Below are positions 57,936 to 64,000 of a stretch of DNA of 64,000 nt, piece by piece. Source of the DNA: Saccharomycopsis fibuligera x Saccharomycopsis cf. fibuligera (lineage: Eukaryota > Ascomycota > Saccharomycetes > Ascoideales > Saccharomycopsidaceae); the NCBI GenBank assembly GCA_001936135.1, contig CP012810.1:1798001-1862000 (forward strand), read 5' to 3'. Numbering within the stretch: position 1 is the stretch's first letter; every line of letters starts with the position of its first letter. The notes beneath the pieces were generated by a model. That model was not told the DNA's origin, ran no database searches, and saw only the letters and a list, made by a program, of their open reading frames with translations. The translations under genes were made by a program, and so were the position numbers.

Positions 57936-59390
57936 AATACAAGTATTATACAACTTAATTGATTACTTACTTTACTATTCTTACATTATTATTTTTACTT
58001 TACTATTATCACTTACTTTTTATCCTTACCAATCAATTTATTACTGATTCTCATGTTTGTCTTACCGTTTTCGTAATCAGCAGCTTTACCTTATTTTTCT
58101 TGTTACATGATCAGAATGATTATATATTAATACTTTAATATGCACCATATACCAATACTCTGGCTTGAAAGTCATAACGTTAATCTTTTGGCAACGACCA
58201 CCTTATATATTTTATTGTATTATAATTTTTACAAATTTAAAATGTTTTTCCTAATTTTTAACATATCTATGAATATCGTCTGTTTTCGTGTTACGCAAGT
58301 AGACGCACCACCTCACCATCATGACTTGTATACCATGTTATTGGTATATACATGTAATATAGTTTAGGTATATATAGGATACCGTAGTATTGGTATAATC
58401 ATTTGTCGGCTCAGAATGCAAAGCAACGCATAAATCACCCATATTTTTATATATGCTCATCTTGCCGAAAACTCGCACCACCCTTACCCTGAGCGTACTC
58501 GAGTACCCTCTGAAAGGCTACTGGACCTACGCTCCCTATGAAGTTGCGCACCCGCTTGTGGACCATGGCCTCTAAAAAAAAACAACTGTTTAGCGGTACA
58601 CTGACTTCCAGTCGACACTAATGTAAACGCCAAAGCCTATACAAACTGCAAATTTTGCTGTCAGTACCATCTAGGGTTGCTCAGAGCTCGGAGCTTGGAG
58701 GTGAGTCAGAAGTGTCCATGGCGCCGTGTTAGGCATGATTGACTCTGCACGCCACACTAACCTGCTAGTGGAAAATAAGGGATAAGTAAAAATCAAATAG
58801 GCAAAACACTTACTCAATGGAATTTGCAGCGGTCGCTATGTAGGTAGTAATTGGTTTCCTAGCACGGAAATTATAAAGGTGTTGAGCGGCACGTTAATGC
58901 AGTCAATATGCAGTCAAAGTATGTAGGCTTCGGAGATAAAGCACAAACCTCTGATTTAAAGTGGCAGAACGGAGCTGAATCTATAAGCTTTAAGCTTGGT
59001 AGATATACGAGGCCCTAGACAACAGCAAAATTTTCTATTGAGAGGCCATATGCTTTTAGTGCTATTATATCTGGCTTGTATCTAATCAGAAATTCGTGAT
59101 AGCCCTCGCAGGCAAGGAAAGGACCAAAAACATAAGTAACAACGAGAAAAACTGTGGTGATCAAACTGTGGCACCATGCATCATGCGTTTTGGCACAAGT
59201 TCCAACATTGCAGATGAAGACATTTCAGCAGAGCGCAAAGCAGCGACTGTCTTCGAGGCCTGTTTTACCATGCAAACGTTCGTGTATAAGTAACAGACCA
59301 TTTCTGCAAAAGACCTGCCATTTATCCATAAAATTGCGTATATTGGTACTGTCACTTACCCTGTGCCAAGAATCAATATATCCATCCAAT
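57936..59390. other. Intergenic region upstream of the first permease
   Basis: No gene, LTR or tRNA recognised in 1.45 kb. The part near 59391 is presumably the promoter of the permease, but I see no decisive element. Confidence 0.5.
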
Positions 59391-61025
59391 ATGTCTGCAA
59401 TCAAGCACGCCGTCGGAGAAGTGTGGGACTACTTCAAGGTTGATGATCCAAAACAATTCAGACAAGAATACTCAGACCAGACAGTCAACCGTGAGAGGAA
59501 ACCAAAGAAGCAGGCAGTTACCAAACTTGCGCAAATATACGAAGTGTTCTCTTGGTATCCGTCTCATTATTCAGCATATGAACGCCGCTTTTTGCTCAAA
59601 GTTGATGCTTGTGTGCTCATATTCACCGCCTTGAGTTTTTATACAAAGTTTTTGGATAGTTCCAATGTTTCCAATGCTTATGTCTCTGGAATGAAAGAAG
59701 AGCTCAATTTGAAAGGCAACGAGCTAAACTACTTTACCACGTTTTTTAATGTTGGCTACTGCATTTTCCAACTTCCGTTGATCTACTTGATTCAAAAACA
59801 GTCTTTTGCTAGATACCTTTTGATTGCCTGCGAGCTTTGCTGGGGAATTTGCACGTTCTGTTCAGCGGCCGCCCATAATGCTAACCAGCTATACGCAGTA
59901 CGGTTCTTTGTTGGTGTTAGTGAGGCTGTCAGCTTTCCCGGCTCTTATATTGTCATGAGTACATGGTACACTCCTGAGGAGTTGGTCAGAAGAGCTGGCT
60001 TCTACAATATGATGGCTAGTGTTGGCACTGCTACATCGGGGTTGCTTCAGACTGCCTGCCGTGAGAACCTTGATGGTATAATGGGACGCAGTGGGTGGAG
60101 ATGGCAGTTCATCATTGATGGCGTTCTTACCCTTGGCTGTACTCTTTACGGCTTCCTCCTTTTCCCAGGTACCCCGGAAACCACCAAAAGATTTGGTCTC
60201 TTGACCGAAGACGACTGTCTCTTTGCTAGAAGAAGGATGGCTAATCGGGTCCAGGTGCCAAAGAACTTTACCAAACAAACGATCAAAAACATTTTCCTTA
60301 CATGGCAACCATACGTTCTTACTCTTCTTTGGGTTGGCCACCATCAAGTGAATTATGAAAGTGAAATGAAACTATATCTTAAAACCAAGGTCAAAAAGTA
60401 TGGTGAATCAGCTCCAACAAACTATGCTGCTGCTGCAGGTGGCGTTGCTGCTATCTCAGCTTTTTTAGTGCCAAATCTTAGTGCAGTATACGGCAAACTT
60501 CCTGTTGTTTGTGCGGTTCTTGTTATCCAATATTTTTGCAACATTTGTTTACTTATTTGGAATATACCAGATGGGTTGAAACTTTCAAACTACTTTTTGG
60601 AGCATGTTTTTCAAAGTGGCCTTGCGCCGACCTTTTATGCTTGGTGCGCAAATTTGTGCAGAGACAATGCAGAAAAGAAGGCATTTGTGCTAGCTTTGAT
60701 TAATTGTTTATCTTACGCCACTCAAGCTTGGACAATCCCATTACAATGGAATACCAAGTACTCTCCTGAGTTTAAGATGGGATTCTCTGTTAATGTGGCA
60801 ATTGTAACTGTTGTGACGTTGGCGTTCTTTTTGACTTGGGGATTGGAACGTTGGGATTACAAGATTATTCCAGGATACACTGGTGGGAGACATGAATACC
60901 TCGATGAGAGCGTGGATGTTTTCAAAGCTCAAAAGAGTAAAGATTCAAGTTTAATTCATGAAGAAGAGTCAATAGGAAAAAGTGAAGAGAAGAATGTTGC
61001 GGTTTCAGTTAAAAACTTGAGCTGA
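59391..61025 (+). CDS. MFS anion:cation symporter, Seo1/Vht1/Dal5 family (copy 1)
   Basis: Predicted 544-residue plasma-membrane permease of the fungal Dal5-type anion:cation symporter family, which includes Seo1, Soa1, Vht1, Fen2, Tna1 and Dal5. Substrate is not predictable; relatives carry vitamins, nicotinate, ureides, dipeptides or sulfonates by proton symport. Family signatures seen are ERRFLLKVD entering the first membrane helix, NAYVSGMKEELN (about residue 100), a GWRWQFIIDG motif (235-244) and YAWCANLCRDNAEKKA near the ninth to tenth helices. I chose ATG 59391 because the 544-residue product aligns end to end with the paralogue; an in-frame upstream extension to 59154 has no counterpart. 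No CTG codon occurs. Confidence 0.93.
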   Translation: MSAIKHAVGEVWDYFKVDDPKQFRQEYSDQTVNRERKPKKQAVTKLAQIYEVFSWYPSHYSAYERRFLLKVDACVLIFTALSFYTKFLDSSNVSNAYVSGMKEELNLKGNELNYFTTFFNVGYCIFQLPLIYLIQKQSFARYLLIACELCWGICTFCSAAAHNANQLYAVRFFVGVSEAVSFPGSYIVMSTWYTPEELVRRAGFYNMMASVGTATSGLLQTACRENLDGIMGRSGWRWQFIIDGVLTLGCTLYGFLLFPGTPETTKRFGLLTEDDCLFARRRMANRVQVPKNFTKQTIKNIFLTWQPYVLTLLWVGHHQVNYESEMKLYLKTKVKKYGESAPTNYAAAAGGVAAISAFLVPNLSAVYGKLPVVCAVLVIQYFCNICLLIWNIPDGLKLSNYFLEHVFQSGLAPTFYAWCANLCRDNAEKKAFVLALINCLSYATQAWTIPLQWNTKYSPEFKMGFSVNVAIVTVVTLAFFLTWGLERWDYKIIPGYTGGRHEYLDESVDVFKAQKSKDSSLIHEEESIGKSEEKNVAVSVKNLS

Positions 61026-62169
61026 TAGAATGTTGGTTTTTCAATTTTTGTTTTCTTTAATTTTTAATATATAATTGTTACTGTTCTATGCTGTTCCTGT
61101 TTAAATTGCTCTTCTTTCTCTGCAAAGAATAGCATATACTTTTTTCTGTTTTTTTTATTTTTTCTTGTTTTATCTTTTATCTAGTTTGCGTCCTTGTTCA
61201 ATCCTCTCAAGAATTAATATAAACTTTGTGGTTCTGTACTGGAAAAGGATAATCATTTGTTTTCCGCTGGCTATTACTATTTGCTTTTCAGTAACATTCT
61301 TTAAATTTAAAACCTGCATTCAGCTGTTTGGCTTTTCTGATTCCACTATATTTTGCAACACCTTTTTGATTTGAAAAGATATCCATTGGTACAAATAATA
61401 TATGCACACAAAAAAATTAGCATTAGTAATAAAAAATGCTTTAGCAGTTAAATGCTTATGCAAGACCAAAAGGTACTTTCTTTTTTTTCACTTCAGTCTG
61501 CTTGCCAAAGTATTGTTTAGCTCCCACATTACTATATATCTGCTACCCGAAAGAGAGTTTTTTCCAGCCATCAGTTATCCAAATTTATTATTAGGCTGAT
61601 ACCCCAATAATGGCTATCAATTACCAAAATGATGCTGATCCTAGTAATATTGCCGAATATCATTCATACAGCTTTCGTTAATGTTTAAGGCGTATTGAGC
61701 CCCACAATAGGAAAAACAGGTCTTGCATGCGAATACAGCACAGTACGCCACACTCAGAAATCATGCACAAACACGAGACAAAAGAATTCAAAATTCAAAT
61801 CAAGTCACATACGAACAGCATTTATCTTGCATTTTGAGCTATAACTTATAAATTTCTACTAAGCCTAATATATAGCATTCGGCCCTTCTGTGCTGATGCC
61901 TCTCACGCATTTACTATAGTAGGTATTTTGAGGATGTCACGCTGTGGGAAATTAGTAAATTACTGTGGCATGCATTATCATGAGAATTGACATAAGCAGA
62001 GCAGCAGCTAATTTTCCAACATTATAGCGTACGAATTTTTTTATGAAAACTTATCATGCTTTTAAGATTTCTATAAGTATCAATGAAAAATACTATGTCA
62101 CGCAGCATTTGTTCTTTTTTATTTAGCTACTTCATGGGCTTTATATTTGGTGCTAAACAATTGCAAACA
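61026..62169. other. Intergenic region between the two permeases
   Basis: T-rich 3' flank of the first gene, then AT-rich sequence presumed to hold the promoter of the second. No other gene recognised. Confidence 0.55.
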
Positions 62170-63804
62170 ATGACCATCAAACAGATAGCCACAAAAACGT
62201 GGGACTACTTCAAAGTAGATGATCCGCACAAATTTCCGCAAGAGTATTCAGATGCAACAGTTAACCGTGAAAGAAAGCCGAAGAGAGAAGTGAAGACTAA
62301 ACTTGCTCAGCTTTATGAAGTCTTTTCATGGTATCCATCTTATTATTCTGCTTATGAGCGTCGGTTCTTGCTTAAAGTAGATATTTGCGTCCTCATCTTT
62401 ATGGCCTTAAATTTTTACACAAAGTATTTGGATAGTTCTAATATTTCCAATGCTTATGTTTCCGGGATGAAAGAAGAGCTTGGATTATGGGGTAATGAGT
62501 TAAATTATTTCACCACTTTCTTCAACATCGGTTACTGCATATTTCAAATACCTTTAGTATTTTTGATTCAAAAACAAAAATTTGCTAGATATCTTTTGAT
62601 TGCTTGTGAACTTTGCTGGGGCATTTGCACAATATCTGCATCTACTGCCCAAAACGCCAAACAGTTATATGTGGTTAGATTTTTTGTTGGTGTAAGTGAG
62701 GCAGTGAGCTTTCCTGGTGCTTACTTGGTAATGAGTACATGGTACACTCCTGAGGAGTTGGTCAGAAGAGCTGGCTTCTACAATATGATGGCTAGTGTTG
62801 GCACTGCTACATCGGGGTTGCTTCAGACTGCCTGCCGTGAGAACCTTGATGGTATAATGGGACGCAGTGGGTGGAGATGGCAGTTCATTATTGATGGTAT
62901 TCTTACCCTTGGCTGTACTCTTTACGGCATCTTACTATTCCCGGGAATTCCTGCAACCACCAAAAGATTTGGTCTCTTGACCGAAGACGACTGTCTCTTT
63001 GCTAGAAGAAGAATGGCCAATAGAGTTTCTATTCCAAAAAATTTCAGCAAGCAAACATTAAAAAACATTTTTTTTACATGGCAACCCTATATGCTTACTC
63101 TTCTTTGGTGCTCTTATAACCAAGTGAATTACAGCAGTGACATGCAGTTATATTTGAAGACGAAAACATCAAAATATGGTGAATCAGCACCAACAAATTT
63201 TGCGGCTGGCGGTGGTGGGGTAGCAGCAGCATCTGCTCTTATTGTTTCCAGTTTATCTGCAGTATACGGTAAAATTCCAGTGGTCAGTGCGGTATTTGTA
63301 ATACAATTATTTTGCAATATTAATTTACTAGTTTGGAACATTCCTGATCCATTAAAGCTATCCGCTTATTTCTTGAAAAATGTGTTTTCATTTGGTCTAC
63401 CGCCGGTTTTCTATGCTTGGAGTGCTAATTTGAACAGAGACGATGCTGAAAAAAAAGCATTTGTTTTTGCTTTAATGAATACTCTTGCATATGTTACTGG
63501 CGCATGGTCTACTCCATTGCAATGGAATACCAAATATTCACCCCAATTTAAAATTGGTTACCCTGTCGGATTGGCAATGGCATTTTTATTATTTTTAACT
63601 TTTTACTCTATTTGGGCATTAGAAAAGTGGGACTATAGAATACTTCCAAAATTTACAGGTAATAGAAACAAGTTTGTCAAAGATAACATGGATACTAAGA
63701 TGCTCCAAAATAGGGAAAATACAAGTTCCATTGATGACGTGGAAAGTACAGCAGGAAAGAAGGTTGTCGATGCGGTAGCGGTTTCAGTTAAAAATTTGAA
63801 TTGA
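62170..63804 (+). CDS. MFS anion:cation symporter, Seo1/Vht1/Dal5 family (copy 2)
   Basis: Tandem paralogue of the permease at 59391, also 544 residues and co-oriented, with the same signatures: ERRFLLKVD, NAYVSGMKEELG, GWRWQFIIDG, YAWSANLNRDDAEKKA. Start ATG 62170 (MTIKQIATKTWDYF) is chosen because it aligns with the start of copy 1; an in-frame ATG at 62083 would add a hydrophobic 29-residue leader unlike the family. Two segments are identical in DNA to copy 1, pointing to gene conversion; elsewhere synonymous sites are heavily changed. No CTG codon occurs. Likely a membrane transporter of the same substrate class; substrate unknown. Confidence 0.93.
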   Translation: MTIKQIATKTWDYFKVDDPHKFPQEYSDATVNRERKPKREVKTKLAQLYEVFSWYPSYYSAYERRFLLKVDICVLIFMALNFYTKYLDSSNISNAYVSGMKEELGLWGNELNYFTTFFNIGYCIFQIPLVFLIQKQKFARYLLIACELCWGICTISASTAQNAKQLYVVRFFVGVSEAVSFPGAYLVMSTWYTPEELVRRAGFYNMMASVGTATSGLLQTACRENLDGIMGRSGWRWQFIIDGILTLGCTLYGILLFPGIPATTKRFGLLTEDDCLFARRRMANRVSIPKNFSKQTLKNIFFTWQPYMLTLLWCSYNQVNYSSDMQLYLKTKTSKYGESAPTNFAAGGGGVAAASALIVSSLSAVYGKIPVVSAVFVIQLFCNINLLVWNIPDPLKLSAYFLKNVFSFGLPPVFYAWSANLNRDDAEKKAFVFALMNTLAYVTGAWSTPLQWNTKYSPQFKIGYPVGLAMAFLLFLTFYSIWALEKWDYRILPKFTGNRNKFVKDNMDTKMLQNRENTSSIDDVESTAGKKVVDAVAVSVKNLN

Positions 63805-64000
63805 AGTCCGTTAGGAGCTTCGTTGTTAGTTTGTACTGTTATTCTTCAGCATTTTTATTTTTTATTCTTTGTCTTTCGATTTCCAGAATTATTTAAGTTA
63901 AGTTAATCAAAACGCTACAGTAAAGTTTACCCTAATGGGTTTTTTTCTTGATGTTCAATTTTTCAAAGTACTTTGCGGATAAATTTGGTTTTGCTTCTGA
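63805..64000. other. 3' flank of second permease
   Basis: T-rich untranslated sequence to the window end; nothing else recognised. Confidence 0.5.

Noticed and set aside
59154-59390. Upstream extension of the first permease by 79 residues
   Set aside because: No counterpart in the paralogue and low similarity to any transporter N-terminus; ATG 59391 gives equal lengths.
62083-62169. Signal peptide on the second permease
   Set aside because: The hydrophobic leader is absent from the paralogue and the internal ATG at 62170 aligns with its start.

Overview
The window looks like a chromosome segment of an ascomycete budding yeast (Saccharomycotina). The evidence is short Pol III tRNA genes with small introns at the canonical position (Tyr, Pro), copia-type elements that seem to use half-tRNA primers as Ty5 and Drosophila copia do, an L1-clade LINE resembling the Zorro/Ylli elements of yeasts, and two intron-free permeases of the Seo1/Vht1/Dal5 anion:cation symporter family. 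By eye the two permeases (about 1,090 codons) contain no CTG codon, and several CTG codons of the whole copia frame fall where relatives usually carry serine. This points, as an inference, to a CUG-reassigned yeast clade, most simply CUG-Ser1.

About 57 of the 64 kb is a nest of retroelements. Positions 1-28021 hold one young copia family (family 1) in an unusual array: twelve long terminal repeats (LTRs) in both orientations, one whole element (12819-18221), a second full-length coding region, and many gag-to-integrase or RT-RNase H segments joined to inverted LTRs. Two large tandem duplications (4,246 bp and 7,317 bp periods) are visible. The family 1 LTR carries dense perfect and step-type heat shock element motifs just upstream of a TATA box.

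From 28022 the array abuts a second copia family (28022-31174), which sits in a LINE ORF1 (31175-32980 and 38626-38832). That LINE is also split by a third copia element (32986-38625, 5-bp target duplication AGGGT). The LINE stops next to a tRNA-Tyr gene (38833). From 38.9 to 43.3 kb are LINE fragments, solo and broken LTRs and a tRNA-Pro gene. A stretch of 2.2 kb without recognisable genes follows. Then come a LINE tail, a degraded Ty3/gypsy element (46220-50410), a nearly complete LINE (50436-56930) and a tRNA-Asp gene (56991).

The only host protein genes recognised are two tandem paralogous permeases at the right end (59391-61025 and 62170-63804). They share blocks of perfect nucleotide identity that look like gene conversion. 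The nest could be a pericentromeric or subtelomeric cluster; the sequence alone does not decide.
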